The notes beneath the pieces are model-generated. The model had not been told where the DNA came from. It did not search any database and saw only the letters and a list, made by a program, of their open reading frames with translations. Shown here in pieces: positions 17,172-26,453 of a stretch of 64,000 nucleotides of DNA (positions are counted from its first letter, which is position 1; each line of letters begins with the position of its first letter). The position numbers and the translations under genes were made by a program. The stretch is from Halorientalis salina (GTDB lineage Archaea; Halobacteriota; Halobacteria; Halobacteriales; Haloarculaceae), in assembly GCF_005049285.1 (NCBI RefSeq), contig NZ_SOSC01000001.1:682001-746000 (forward strand), given 5' to 3'.

Positions 17172-19057
17172 GCGTGTGAATCGTCCTGTATCGCGTCGGT
17201 GTAGCCCGCCTGCGCGAGGCGCGCCGTGTTCAGCGGCTCCGGTTCCGGGTGTCGGTCGACGATGCCCCGCGTTCGCATCCCGGGAACGAGTTGCCCGAGC
17301 ACGCGGCGTGCGACCTGGATCGGCGAGTGAGAGAGCGCGAGCCGCCCCGGCGCGCGCAGGGTCGCGTCGACGGGGTCGAGCGGGGCGTAGGGTGGCATCG
17401 AGCCGTCCGAGCCGACGGAGACCGTCTCGTCCCAGTAGTTCCCTCGTCGCGGCGTCGACCAGACGCGGGCCATCCCCGCGGTCGCCTCCGCCGGCCGGTC
17501 GTTGTCGAGGAAGTCGTTACCGACGACGCGGTTGGAGGCGACGTAGTTCTCGGCTCGGATGCCCACGTCGTTGCGGGCGACGACGTTGCTTACGTATCGA
17601 GTCGTCCGGGTCCCGATGGTCAACCCGACGCCGTTGTCGACGAGGACGTTGTCGGCGACGTAGGACCGTGCACCCGCCGTGACGATGCCGTGGCGACTGT
17701 CACGGACGTCGTTGCCGACGAGGGCGTTCCGCGTCGGCCGCGTCATCACGACGAGGCCCGTCTGGGTCTGTCGGGCCGTGTTGTGGGCCAGCAACGCGTC
17801 CGACGTGAACATGAGGTGGACGCCGAAGCGACTCTGGGCCATCGTCGAGTTGCGAACGACGATCCCGTCCGCGCGATGAGCGTACACGCCGTCGAGGCCG
17901 CCGCGAAACGTCGAGTCCTCGACGACGACCGGACTCCCCATCGCCATCACGCCCATGTACCCCTGGTTCGGCTCGGGGTCGCCCCGGACGGTGACATCGT
18001 CGACGACCGCCCGGGAGCTGTTGCGGTAGAGCAGGCCGTTCGACGGCGTCTCGACCGTCACAGAGCGGACGAGCGTTCGATCGCCGCCGACCACGGCGAC
18101 GGCGGCATCACCGCGGCCGTACGTCTGTTCGACCTTGCTGTCCCAGTCGCGGGTACGGTCGTCGTCATCGCTCAGATTGATGCGCGTCGTCCCGACACCC
18201 GAGACGTGGAGGTCGGTGATAGCCACGTCCGAGGCTGCCACGGTGACGACGGTCCCGTTTCCACCGCCTTCGAGGCGCGACGCCGACCCGGCCCCGCTGA
18301 GCGAGAGCGGTTTGGAGATTCGTACCCGTTCCTCGTACGTGCCGGGTGGCACGTGGACGGTCGTGTTCGGCGGGGCCTGCCGGACCGCCGCCTGTATCGT
18401 CGGGGCGTCTTCCCCGACCACGGTCGATACCGGTCGGTCGACCAGCGGGGAGACGGCGGCGACCGTGTCGTTCGCACGGTCCCCACGTCGGGTCGGCCAC
18501 TCGGGGCGGGTGTCAGAGCGTCGCTCGTCGAACCGGTCACGGACCGTCTGCCACGAGCGGACCCGGCCGTCGTAGCGGTCGGCGAACGACCGTGCCGTCT
18601 CGGTGTCGGTAAAGGGGACGATTGCCGTTCGGGTCGCGGTCGGGACGACCGCGTAGTGGGCGGTGTCGGCGCGAACCCACGCCGGGCGCGTCCCGACGGA
18701 CGCGTTCACGAACCCGTCGGGCGACACCCGCGGGATCGCGTCGGTGAACGCGGTCACGTAGATGGCGACCGGCGGGCCGAACCGGCGGGCGCGCCCGTCA
18801 CGCGTGGCCGACCGTGCGAACGACTGCACGCCGTAGTAGCCGACGACGAACTCGGACTGGGCGTAGAACACCTGGACTTTCGGGATGGTGTGGCCGTTGG
18901 CCTGTGCGGTCCGCACCGTCTCACTCGACAGTCCCGTCTGGATGGTCTCGCCGAACCGAACCGGCTCGGGCGTCGTCCCGCCGGGGCCGACCACGAACGG
19001 AACCAGATACAGTCCCAGGAGGACGACGCCGGCGACGACGAGGGTTCGACTGCGCAC
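17168..19057 (-). CDS. nosD: NosD-like periplasmic beta-helix copper-processing protein
   Basis: This protein of about 629 residues has an N-terminal membrane anchor (SRTLVVAGVVLLGLYLVPFVV). A NosL/CASH-type beta-helix follows from about residue 190, with repeated parallel-strand units (DVAITDLHVSGVGTT, VVEDSTFRGGLDGVYAHRAD, MVLVGNDVRDSRHGI-like rungs). NosD interacts with apo-N2OR and with copper chaperones. The GTG at 19057 is chosen because GGAGGT lies six bases before it; a longer form starting at 19114 lacks such support. An additional domain of about 150 residues sits between the anchor and the helix. Confidence 0.9.
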   Translation of the reverse strand: MRSRTLVVAGVVLLGLYLVPFVVGPGGTTPEPVRFGETIQTGLSSETVRTAQANGHTIPKVQVFYAQSEFVVGYYGVQSFARSATRDGRARRFGPPVAIYVTAFTDAIPRVSPDGFVNASVGTRPAWVRADTAHYAVVPTATRTAIVPFTDTETARSFADRYDGRVRSWQTVRDRFDERRSDTRPEWPTRRGDRANDTVAAVSPLVDRPVSTVVGEDAPTIQAAVRQAPPNTTVHVPPGTYEERVRISKPLSLSGAGSASRLEGGGNGTVVTVAASDVAITDLHVSGVGTTRINLSDDDDRTRDWDSKVEQTYGRGDAAVAVVGGDRTLVRSVTVETPSNGLLYRNSSRAVVDDVTVRGDPEPNQGYMGVMAMGSPVVVEDSTFRGGLDGVYAHRADGIVVRNSTMAQSRFGVHLMFTSDALLAHNTARQTQTGLVVMTRPTRNALVGNDVRDSRHGIVTAGARSYVADNVLVDNGVGLTIGTRTTRYVSNVVARNDVGIRAENYVASNRVVGNDFLDNDRPAEATAGMARVWSTPRRGNYWDETVSVGSDGSMPPYAPLDPVDATLRAPGRLALSHSPIQVARRVLGQLVPGMRTRGIVDRHPEPEPLNTARLAQAGYTDAIQDDSHA

Positions 19058-19223
19058 GTCACCACCTCCGGGGACTGCCGGTGACAGCCAGACGATGATT
19101 GCGGACGACGCCACGGCGCGGGCAAATTCCGGTCACGGTTCGGTTCGTCGTTCGTGACTCGGGCACTGGGTCACCTTCAGTCCTGTAGTACGATGGTCGA
19201 ACGTGAGAACTGGACGCCGGCTC

Positions 19224-19244
19224 CGTTGCTCGATTCGAGCAACG
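19224..19244. promoter_or_regulatory. Perfect palindrome upstream of the nosL-like gene (candidate operator)
   Basis: Two 10-base arms, CGTTGCTCGA (19224-19233) and TCGAGCAACG (19235-19244), pair perfectly around a single T. The element lies 40 bases before the ATG at 19284, just before an AT-rich string (ATTTCATA, 19253-19260) that could be the TATA box. It is also in the divergent region shared with nosD. Confidence 0.5.
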
Positions 19245-19283
19245 TACTACCCATTTCATACGTGGAGACGCCCCAGCGACGAT

Positions 19284-19916
19284 ATGGACGAAACGGAGTG
19301 TGGGTGTCCGGGCTGTCCAGCACACGGCGGGTCCGACTACCACCTCACGCGACGGCGACTCGTTGCCGGCGCGGCGGCCGGCGTGGGCGCGGTGGCTGGC
19401 TGTACCGAGCTATCCTCGGAGTCGACGCCGAGCGAACCGCTGCCGGACCCGGTCACGATGACGACCGACGACGCCTGTGAGGCGTGTGGCATGATCATCC
19501 CGAACCATCCCGGGCCGACTACCGAGGTGTTCTACCCCGAGCACACCCCGTCAGGACACGCCAATCCGGCGCGCTTTTGTAGTACCTGGGAGGCGTTCCA
19601 CTACGACTTCCAGCGCCAGGACCGGGGCTGGGACCGGTCGGTCATGTACGTCACCGATTACTCGGCCGTCGACTACCGGCTCATGTCCGAGCGCGGCGAG
19701 ACGCTCATCTCGACACACGTTGACGCCGAGGCGTTCGTCGACGCTCGCGAGGTCGTCTTCCTCGCCGGGTCTGCCATCAAGGGCGCGATGGGGCGGGACC
19801 TGCTCGCGTTCTCCGACCGGGCCGACGCAGACGACCTCGAATCCGAGTACGGCGGCGAACTCGTCGAACTCGACGAAGTGACACCGCAACTCATCTCACA
19901 ACTAAGCAACCAGTAA
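19284..19916 (+). CDS. nosL: NosL family copper-binding Tat lipoprotein
   Basis: This 210-residue protein begins with a short Cys-rich leader (CGCPGCPAH), then a twin-arginine lipoprotein signal (TRRRLVAGAAAG...VAGC, residues 24-43). The mature part has the NosL motif CEACGM (around residue 70) and later an FCS motif, with a conserved Tyr/Asp-rich C-terminal half. The start was set at 19284 because the upstream in-frame stretch is arginine-rich and non-conserved. It is divergent from nosD, with a large palindrome in between. The unusual N-terminal CxCPxCP leader resembles small metal-binding tags. Confidence 0.85.
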   Translation: MDETECGCPGCPAHGGSDYHLTRRRLVAGAAAGVGAVAGCTELSSESTPSEPLPDPVTMTTDDACEACGMIIPNHPGPTTEVFYPEHTPSGHANPARFCSTWEAFHYDFQRQDRGWDRSVMYVTDYSAVDYRLMSERGETLISTHVDAEAFVDAREVVFLAGSAIKGAMGRDLLAFSDRADADDLESEYGGELVELDEVTPQLISQLSNQ

Positions 19917-19959
19917 CTGACGCGGGGGTTCGACCGGGAACACGTTGCGACCGCCGGCG

Positions 19960-20181
19960 TCAGGTTTCCGCCGCCCGCTGTTGCTCGACGGACAGCTTCA
20001 GGATCTGTGGCGTGACGATCACGTCGAGCAGTGCCATCCCGTACACGAGCAGTTGCATCGTTCCCTCGAGGAAGAAGTAGCCGACGAGGACGAGGACCAG
20101 GGCACCGCTGAACCCGAGGCCGTGACGAACGGCCGGGTTCGCGAGCGGGTTCCGTTCAGGGGCGTCGTTCGTCTGGGCCAT
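19960..20181 (-). CDS. Small membrane protein of unknown function
   Basis: This 73-residue protein has two hydrophobic helices (about residues 20-41 and 43-62), a polar N-terminus and a charged C-terminus. No family is recognised. A TATA-like TTTTATCG sits at about 20207-20214 on the minus strand, 26-33 bases before the ATG, so it probably has its own leaderless transcript. Its place beside nosL suggests, but does not show, a role in the same envelope process. Confidence 0.7.
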   Translation of the reverse strand: MAQTNDAPERNPLANPAVRHGLGFSGALVLVLVGYFFLEGTMQLLVYGMALLDVIVTPQILKLSVEQQRAAET

Positions 20182-20331
20182 TGCACGTCAGTATCGAAAG
20201 GACGGCCCGATAAAATTCACGCAGCGAAACAGGAACCGGTCGATGGTGGCAGACGGACTGTCGCAAGTCGGTTCGGTGTCGGCCACCCGCCGTCGAGCAG
20301 TCGAACCGGCAGCCAATTACACCGATCCGTC

Positions 20332-22542
20332 TCAGTCGGTCGAGGACGCCGATTCGGCGCGCAGACGCGCCGGAATACCAGCACCGAGTCGAGAGACGAC
20401 GACCAGAACGACGCCGAGCGTCACCGTGTTGAACAGGTGGATGTCGGCGACGATGTTGGCCATCGCACCAGCACCGAGCGTCTTGGCCACGAGCGCGGCT
20501 GCGACGGCGAGCCAGACGGGTCGGAACGAGTACCGCAGGACGGCGAGCACCCGCCCGAGCGACGGTCGAACGACGGTCTCGGTTCGGGCCAGGATCCGGT
20601 CGCCGTCGAGCAGGAAGACGAAGCTCAACACGACCGACGAGAGCGGGAAGACGGCAGTCTGGAGGCCCTGTCCGAGGACGAACAGGCTGGTGGCGACGAC
20701 GCCGAGGCCGGCGGCGTAACGGGCCGGTGCCCATGCGGCGATTGGGTCGAGCGCGTTGGACAGTCGGTCCCCGCGAGGCACCGTCGAGTACTGGACGAAA
20801 GATAGCAATCCGAACACCGCGACGCTCCCGAACGCCAGCAGCGTGCCGGCGTTCGACAGCGCGAGCAGGTCGGCCGACGAGAGGACGCCGAACGCCGCCA
20901 GGACGATCCCGAGAACGGCAGTCAGGGCGGCCAGGGCGGAGTAGAGCCGCGAGCACGTCTCGGTCCACCGGCCGTCGGGGCCGCTCGCGACGAGCAACCG
21001 CCGCATCCCCTCCAGGGACAGAAGCAGGATCACGGCGAAGTGGGGCGGGACCCAGTTCCACCAGAAGTCGCTGCTGATCGGCCCGGCACCCGGGACCAGT
21101 CGAAGGAGGATCCCGAGGGGGACGACGAAGACGCCCACCGTCAGCAGCGCGAGTCCCGAGTGGAATCGGCGGGGGACCGACGTGGGGGCGACCCCGGCGG
21201 ACCAGCGACGACGCCAGGGTGACGTGACACGCCGAGCAGTCCGAGATACGGTGGTCGAAACCCTGCCGGCTATCGCACGCTCGATCTCGACGTTGAGCCA
21301 GGCGAGGGTCAGGATCAGCGCCGGAACCAACAGCACGAACCCCAGGGGGCCGAGCCACCACGGGAGCACCCAGTAGACGGTGTTGTAGACGGCCGCGGCA
21401 GCGTCTTCGAGTTCGGCGGCCGGACCGCCCACGACCCGGTCGCGGTCGTCGTCGGCCGACGCGAACGAGTCGCTTCGGGTCGCCATCGACGGCCCGCCCG
21501 GTTCGTCGCCAAGGGCGATCCGTTCGATGTCGTAGAGGTATCGAGGGATCGAGGACTCCCAGACGATTTCGCGGTCGGGCGTCACCTCGATGGCGCGGTA
21601 GCTGTCGACGATCAGCGTGTTCCCGTTCGGGAGCCGATCCGCGTCACGCGGCCAGGCCAGCGACCCCTCGTACTCCCAGACCATCGTCCAGTCGCCGTCC
21701 TCGCGGCGGTACTCGACGACGCGGTCGTTCTCGCTGTCGGCGACCAGCACGGTCGGCGGGTCCGTCGAGACCAGCGAGGGGTTGTGTTGCTGGTTGAGGA
21801 TCGTGTAGTTGTCCTCCTCGCCGAGGGTCCACTCGACCGCCTTGGTCTCCCGGTCGACCAGCATCACGCGGTCGAAGTTCCGGGGACTCAGCAGGAACTT
21901 CGAGCCGTTGTCGACGGGGACGACGTCGTTCAAGTGCGTGTAGTCGCCGCTGTAATCGGACTCGGGACCGTTGCCGGCCGAGGGTGGGTAGTGCTCCCGG
22001 AAGTCGTACGTCCAGACGACTTCCTGGCGCGTGTGGTTGTAGACGACGGCCGTGTCGTTCCCCCCGTCGAGGTACGCGTACTCGCCGTCGCCCAGGTAGT
22101 CGACGTCGTGGCTGTCGAAGGGCAGTCGGAAGAGTCGCTCTTCCTCGCCGGACTGCCAGTCGTGTTCGACTGCATAGGTCCCTCCGTCGGCCGAAATCGC
22201 AGCGTAGAGCAGTGTCGAGTTGTCCAGCGGGTCCACGTCGTAGTACGTCTCGTAGTCGTTTGCCTCCCAGACGGCCTCCCCGGTCGAGGGGTCGAAGACG
22301 AGGACCCGGGAATCGTCGTCGGAGCCGAGTTCACCACCCTGGGCGGTCACCACCGTCAGGTTCGAATCCGACGACGGCGTGGCGTTCGTGTCCGGTCCGT
22401 CGGTCGCGGACATCGGAACCGCCCCCGACAGCGCACCGCTCGCGAGCGCTGGCAGTGCCAGCAGGACGACACAGACGAACACGGCCACGCGAGTCCGTCC
22501 CGTTACCAGCGACCGGGCCGATACACCATCCCTTCCAGTCAC
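20332..22542 (-). CDS. Arylsulfotransferase-like beta-propeller fused to a multi-pass membrane domain
   Basis: This 736-residue protein has a signal/anchor helix (about 18-40) and an extracellular domain (about 60-355) with repeated propeller blades. Examples are VLVFDPSTGEAVWE, THLNDVVPVDNGSKFLLSPRNFDRVMLVDR, NQQHNPSLV and LPNGNTLIVDSYRAIEVTPDREIVWES. These match the arylsulfotransferase (ASST/PF05935-type) family, including His positions where the family has its catalytic His residues. After a linker, the C-terminal half (from about 395) has eight or more membrane helices with no recognised motif. The GTG start is preceded by a TATA-like GAGATAAACGG. The substrate is unknown. Confidence 0.8.
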   Translation of the reverse strand: MTGRDGVSARSLVTGRTRVAVFVCVVLLALPALASGALSGAVPMSATDGPDTNATPSSDSNLTVVTAQGGELGSDDDSRVLVFDPSTGEAVWEANDYETYYDVDPLDNSTLLYAAISADGGTYAVEHDWQSGEEERLFRLPFDSHDVDYLGDGEYAYLDGGNDTAVVYNHTRQEVVWTYDFREHYPPSAGNGPESDYSGDYTHLNDVVPVDNGSKFLLSPRNFDRVMLVDRETKAVEWTLGEEDNYTILNQQHNPSLVSTDPPTVLVADSENDRVVEYRREDGDWTMVWEYEGSLAWPRDADRLPNGNTLIVDSYRAIEVTPDREIVWESSIPRYLYDIERIALGDEPGGPSMATRSDSFASADDDRDRVVGGPAAELEDAAAAVYNTVYWVLPWWLGPLGFVLLVPALILTLAWLNVEIERAIAGRVSTTVSRTARRVTSPWRRRWSAGVAPTSVPRRFHSGLALLTVGVFVVPLGILLRLVPGAGPISSDFWWNWVPPHFAVILLLSLEGMRRLLVASGPDGRWTETCSRLYSALAALTAVLGIVLAAFGVLSSADLLALSNAGTLLAFGSVAVFGLLSFVQYSTVPRGDRLSNALDPIAAWAPARYAAGLGVVATSLFVLGQGLQTAVFPLSSVVLSFVFLLDGDRILARTETVVRPSLGRVLAVLRYSFRPVWLAVAAALVAKTLGAGAMANIVADIHLFNTVTLGVVLVVVSRLGAGIPARLRAESASSTD

Positions 22543-22640
22543 GGGAACCGTTTATCTCTCCTCCGTGAAATACGCATCCATCGACACGACGCTCCGGGTG
22601 GATGGAAACTGCCAAGTCAGGAGTGGCCCCATCGAGAGGT

Positions 22641-23612
22641 ATGAAAGCGACCGCGAAGGCCCATCCGATCCAGGGGTTGGTCAAGTATCACGGGATGCGC
22701 GACGAGGAGTTGCGACTCCCCTACCACGATTCCATCAGCGTCTGTACCGCACCGAGCCACTCGCTGACGACCGTCGAGTTCGACTCCGCGCTCGACGACG
22801 ACCGGTACGTCATCGACGGGGAGGAAGTCACGGGCCGGGGGAAAGAGCGTATCCGCGCGGTCGTCGATCACGTCCGGGACCTCGCGGGGATCGACCACCG
22901 CGTTCGCTTCGAGTCCGAGAACAACTTCCCGACGAACATCGGGTTCGGGTCGTCGTCGTCGGGGTTCGCCGCCGCCGCCCGCGCCCTCGTCGAGGCGGCG
23001 GGCCTCGACATGACCAAACCGGAGATCTCCGCGGTCGCCCGACGGGGTTCCTCCTCGGCCGCCCGGGCGGTCACGGGCGCGTTCTCCCATCTCCGAACGG
23101 GACTGAACGACGAGGACTGTCGCTCCGAGCGCATCGAGACGGACCTCGAAGACGACCTCCGGATCGTCGGCGCGGAGGTGCCGGCCTACAAGGAAACGGA
23201 GGAAGCCCACAAGGAGGCGGCCGACAGCCACATGTTCGAGGCGCGGATGGCCCACATCCACGGCCAGATCGCCGAGATGCGCGACGCACTCCGGGCCGGC
23301 GACTTCGACCGGACCTTCGAGCTGGCCGAACACGACTCGCTGTCGCTGGCCGCGACGACGATGACCGGGCCGGCCGGGTGGGTCTACTGGCGACCCCGAA
23401 CCCTCGAAATCTTCGACGCGGTGCGTGACCTCCGCGAGGAGGACGTGCCGGTCTACTTCTCGGTCGACACCGGCGCGAGCGTCTACGTCAACACGACGGC
23501 CGACCACGTCGACCGCGTCGAGGACGCCGTCGCCGACTGCGGCGTCGACACCCGCGTCTGGGAGGTCGGCGGCCCCTCGCGGATTCTCGACGACCGGAAA
23601 GCGCTGTTCTGA
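22641..23612 (+). CDS. mvaD: Phosphomevalonate (mevalonate-type) decarboxylase
   Basis: This 323-residue GHMP-fold enzyme decarboxylates phosphomevalonate (haloarchaeal route) or its diphosphate to give isopentenyl precursors for archaeal lipids. Visible marks are MKATAKAHPIQGLVKYHG at the start, NFPTNIGFGSSSSGFAA (the ATP-binding GHMP loop, about 95-112), RRGSSSAARAVTGAFSH and the C-terminal VYFSVDTGASVYVNT. I place the start at 22641; the in-frame ATG at 22602 adds a short, unconserved leader. It is divergent from the ASST-like gene. Haloarchaea are known to use the phosphomevalonate substrate; that is family knowledge, not visible here. Confidence 0.92.
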   Translation: MKATAKAHPIQGLVKYHGMRDEELRLPYHDSISVCTAPSHSLTTVEFDSALDDDRYVIDGEEVTGRGKERIRAVVDHVRDLAGIDHRVRFESENNFPTNIGFGSSSSGFAAAARALVEAAGLDMTKPEISAVARRGSSSAARAVTGAFSHLRTGLNDEDCRSERIETDLEDDLRIVGAEVPAYKETEEAHKEAADSHMFEARMAHIHGQIAEMRDALRAGDFDRTFELAEHDSLSLAATTMTGPAGWVYWRPRTLEIFDAVRDLREEDVPVYFSVDTGASVYVNTTADHVDRVEDAVADCGVDTRVWEVGGPSRILDDRKALF

Positions 23613-23654
23613 TCGGCGGCGGGCTTTACACGCCGGCGGCTCCAATAGTTCGGT

Positions 23655-24839
23655 ATGCGAGTCGCCGTCTTCGGAGCCGGCTACGCCGGCCTCGCCCTCG
23701 CGCGTCGCCTTGAAGCGGAGCTTCCACCCGACGTGGAGTTGGTCGTCGTCGACGAGGACGACCACCACCTCGTCCAACACGAGATCCATCGGGCGGTGCG
23801 CCGACCCCGGATCGCAGACGACCTGCGGATCCCCCTCGATACGGTGCTGGACCGCGCCGAGGTTCGCCAGTCGCGGGTCGTCGACGTCGAACCCGCGGCC
23901 GGCGTCGCGACCCTGGAGCGCGGCGACGAAATCACCTACGACGTGGGCGCGGTCTGTCTCGGTGCCGAAACCGCCTTTTACGGCCTACCCGGACTGGAGA
24001 CACACGCGACACCGCTGAAACGGCTCGAACACGCAGCGCGGATCCGGCGAGTGTTTTTCGAGACCATCGAGACGACCGAGCAAGCGCGAGTCGTTGTCGG
24101 CGGCGCGGGGCTGTCGGGCATCCAGGTCGCCGGCGAACTGGCCGCGCTCGCCCGCGAGGAAGGAGTCTCAGACGCCGTGGAGATCGAACTGCTCGAACAG
24201 GAACGGTCCGTCGCACCGACCTTCCCCGAGCGGTTCCAGTCGGCAGTGTGCGAGGCGCTGCTCGCCCGTGGTGTCGCGGTTCACACGGACGCGACCGTCA
24301 CGGGGGCCACGGAGACGAGCGTGGCACTAGCGGACGAGCCGGCCGTCGACTACGACCAGTTGATCTGGACGGGGGGCATTCGTGGACCGACGGCGCTGGA
24401 CGGCGAGCGCCCGGTCGTTCGCAGCGGGCTCCGGTTCGAGGGCGACACCCTCCTCGTCGGGGACACGGCCAGGGTGGTCGACAGTGACGGGGAGGCGGTC
24501 CCGGCGAGCGCCCAGTCGGCGGTCCGCGAGGCACGCGTCGCGGCCGAGAACATTACCCGATTAATCGAGTACAGACGGAGCGAACAGGCCGGATTCGAGC
24601 CGCGGCTGTCGCGGTTCGAGTTCGACTCGCCGGGGTGGCTGGTCTCGGTCGGGGACGGCGCGGTCGCGCAGGTCGGATCGGCCGTCCTCACTGGTCGCGC
24701 GGCGGTGGCGCTGAAGACGACCGTCGGCGCGGGCTATCTCTCGTCGGTCGGGTCCGTCCAGCAGACAGTCGACCTGGTGCGCGAGGAGTTGGATCTGACC
24801 GACGACGCCACAGACGGGTCGAACGAGCCGCCGGCGTGA
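23655..24839 (+). CDS. NDH-2-like FAD-dependent NADH:quinone oxidoreductase
   Basis: This 394-residue flavoprotein has the N-terminal FAD Rossmann motif VFGAGYAGLALARRLE (GxGxxG), a central NAD-binding motif VVVGGAGLSGIQVAGELA (about 150-168) and the flavin ribityl motif LLVGDTARV near residue 270. The arrangement is that of type-II NADH dehydrogenase rather than of a disulfide reductase, because no CxxxxC is present. It could feed electrons from NADH to quinone, complementing the NuoEFG-less complex I. The C-terminal hydrophobic tail may bind the membrane. Confidence 0.85.
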   Translation: MRVAVFGAGYAGLALARRLEAELPPDVELVVVDEDDHHLVQHEIHRAVRRPRIADDLRIPLDTVLDRAEVRQSRVVDVEPAAGVATLERGDEITYDVGAVCLGAETAFYGLPGLETHATPLKRLEHAARIRRVFFETIETTEQARVVVGGAGLSGIQVAGELAALAREEGVSDAVEIELLEQERSVAPTFPERFQSAVCEALLARGVAVHTDATVTGATETSVALADEPAVDYDQLIWTGGIRGPTALDGERPVVRSGLRFEGDTLLVGDTARVVDSDGEAVPASAQSAVREARVAAENITRLIEYRRSEQAGFEPRLSRFEFDSPGWLVSVGDGAVAQVGSAVLTGRAAVALKTTVGAGYLSSVGSVQQTVDLVREELDLTDDATDGSNEPPA

Positions 24840-24840
24840 G

Positions 24841-25281
24841 TCAGGAATCGGCGTGCCGGACGATAACGACGTCGTAGGACGTATCCGCAGCCACGCTGCT
24901 GCCGACGCTGGACAGCGAGTTGACCAGGTGTCCCGCGTTGTCGCTGCCGACGAACACCATCGTCGCGTCGAGTCGCCTCGCGGCCCGTCGGAGTTCGTTG
25001 GCCACCTTGCCGCCGGGAGCGTACTTCCCGACGATTTTGTACCGGAACTCGGCCTCGGGCGCGATACGGTGAACTTGCGATTCGAGCCGTGACGCGACCG
25101 TCTCGGGGTCGGGCACCCCCTCGAAGTCGAGCCCGGCACGTTCCGCGGCGAACTCGTAGTTGTGCTTGGGGATGACGCTCACGGCGACGACCGGCCTGTC
25201 GAACGCCGCCCGGAACTCCCCGGCGCGTGCGAGTGCTGCTGCCGCGAGGTCCGAGCCGTCGAACGGGACGACGAAGGTCAT
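24841..25281 (-). CDS. UspA family universal stress protein
   Basis: This 146-residue single-domain protein begins MTFVVPFDGSDLA, the Usp strand/loop pattern, and has FVGSDNAGHLVNSL in place of the classic ATP-binding GxHGxxG motif. It may therefore bind nucleotide weakly or not at all. The ATG at 25281 is preferred to longer readings, which run into a low-complexity stretch. It is convergent with the NDH-2 gene and separate from cheW. Confidence 0.85.
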   Translation of the reverse strand: MTFVVPFDGSDLAAAALARAGEFRAAFDRPVVAVSVIPKHNYEFAAERAGLDFEGVPDPETVASRLESQVHRIAPEAEFRYKIVGKYAPGGKVANELRRAARRLDATMVFVGSDNAGHLVNSLSSVGSSVAADTSYDVVIVRHADS

Positions 25282-25352
25282 ACGTAAACGTAGGCGCCGT
25301 GGAAACACAAAACCCACAGAGAGTTCCCGGGGGCCGAGAACGGGGGAGGAAG

Positions 25353-26453
25353 CTACGACGAGTTCAACGCGAGTTCGGGCGTCGTCCAGACGACGAAGTC
25401 GTCCTCGTCCTCGCGGTTGATGATGCCGTTGATGTACTCGGCGTCCTCGTCGGGGGAGTCGTTGACCTCCTCGTCGGCGACCGGCGTGACCTGTCGGACC
25501 TCGTCGACGACCCAACCGAGGTGGCCCTGGTCGCCGACCGCCTCGGAGTCGAAGACGATGATGAGTTCGCCGCTGGTCTCCTGATCGACTTCGAGCGCGT
25601 CCTTCGGGTTGATGATCGTCGTCACCTGTCCGCGAAGGTCGACGACGCCCTGGACGTACGACGGGGAGTTGGGGACGCGAGTCACGTTCTCCAGTTCGAC
25701 GATCTCCTCGATGTAGTCGATGTCCAGACAGAACCGCTCGTCGCCGAGTTCGAACTCCAGCACGCGCGTTCGCGACCCGGCGTGAGAGGAGCCCCGAGAC
25801 GCCGCCGCACGGGCGGCTGCGACGCTCTGTTCGGCGCTGTCGAGCGTCGTCTCGGCGTCTTCGGCCACCGTCGTCGCCTGATCGGGGATGGCGAACGTGC
25901 TCCCCGAGTTCAGGTTCCCGATCGCCGAGGACGCGTCGGTCGAACTCACCGTCTCGGCGACGCCCGACTGTGGCTCCGCCGACGCCACGTCGTCCTCACC
26001 GGCCGCGTCGACGGCCTTCTTTTCCGCTTTCTCGTCGTGGGCGGTCGTCTTCTCGCTCGAATCGTCGAACTCGAAGCCGCTCTCCTCGACGGCCTCGTCC
26101 TCGTCCCCGTTCCCCGCTCCGGTCGACGGCGACTCGACACCAGTCTCCCGGTCGTCGGCTGCCGGGGGTTCCGGCGTGTTCGACCCGCTGTCAGTGTCGG
26201 AGTCGGCAGGGCCGTCGCCGTCCGAAGTCGTCGGTTCGTCGGCCTCACTGTCCGAATCGGTCGTCGACGGGCCCTCGTCCTCGGCGGAATCGGTCGCGGA
26301 CGACTCCCCGTCGGCCGTGGACTCGTCGTCGGCCTCGGAAGTGTCGTTGTCGTCGGAGTCGCCGCGGCCCTGACGCCGGCCTTCCCGCATCTCTCGCAGT
26401 CGGTCGGCCCTGTTCATCCGGTCGTTGTCGTCGTCTGTGTCCTCCTCTGTCAT
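25353..26453 (-). CDS. cheW: CheW-type chemotaxis coupling protein with long acidic N-terminal region
   Basis: The last roughly 135 of 366 residues are a CheW domain: RVLEFELGDERFCLDIDYI, VVDLRGQVTTIINPK and VVDEVRQV. CheW couples transducers to CheA. The first 200 residues are a disordered Asp/Glu/Ser/Thr-rich tail with a coiled stretch, unlike the usual 140-residue CheW. The start overlaps the ParA stop (ATGA), so the two proteins are made together. The long tail may be a binding arm for ParA; this is inference. Confidence 0.9.
   Translation of the reverse strand: MTEEDTDDDNDRMNRADRLREMREGRRQGRGDSDDNDTSEADDESTADGESSATDSAEDEGPSTTDSDSEADEPTTSDGDGPADSDTDSGSNTPEPPAADDRETGVESPSTGAGNGDEDEAVEESGFEFDDSSEKTTAHDEKAEKKAVDAAGEDDVASAEPQSGVAETVSSTDASSAIGNLNSGSTFAIPDQATTVAEDAETTLDSAEQSVAAARAAASRGSSHAGSRTRVLEFELGDERFCLDIDYIEEIVELENVTRVPNSPSYVQGVVDLRGQVTTIINPKDALEVDQETSGELIIVFDSEAVGDQGHLGWVVDEVRQVTPVADEEVNDSPDEDAEYINGIINREDEDDFVVWTTPELALNSS

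Noticed and set aside
20156-21361. 401-codon minus-strand frame inside the ASST-like gene
   Set aside because: It is an alternative frame of a well-supported gene and is Arg/Pro-rich throughout.
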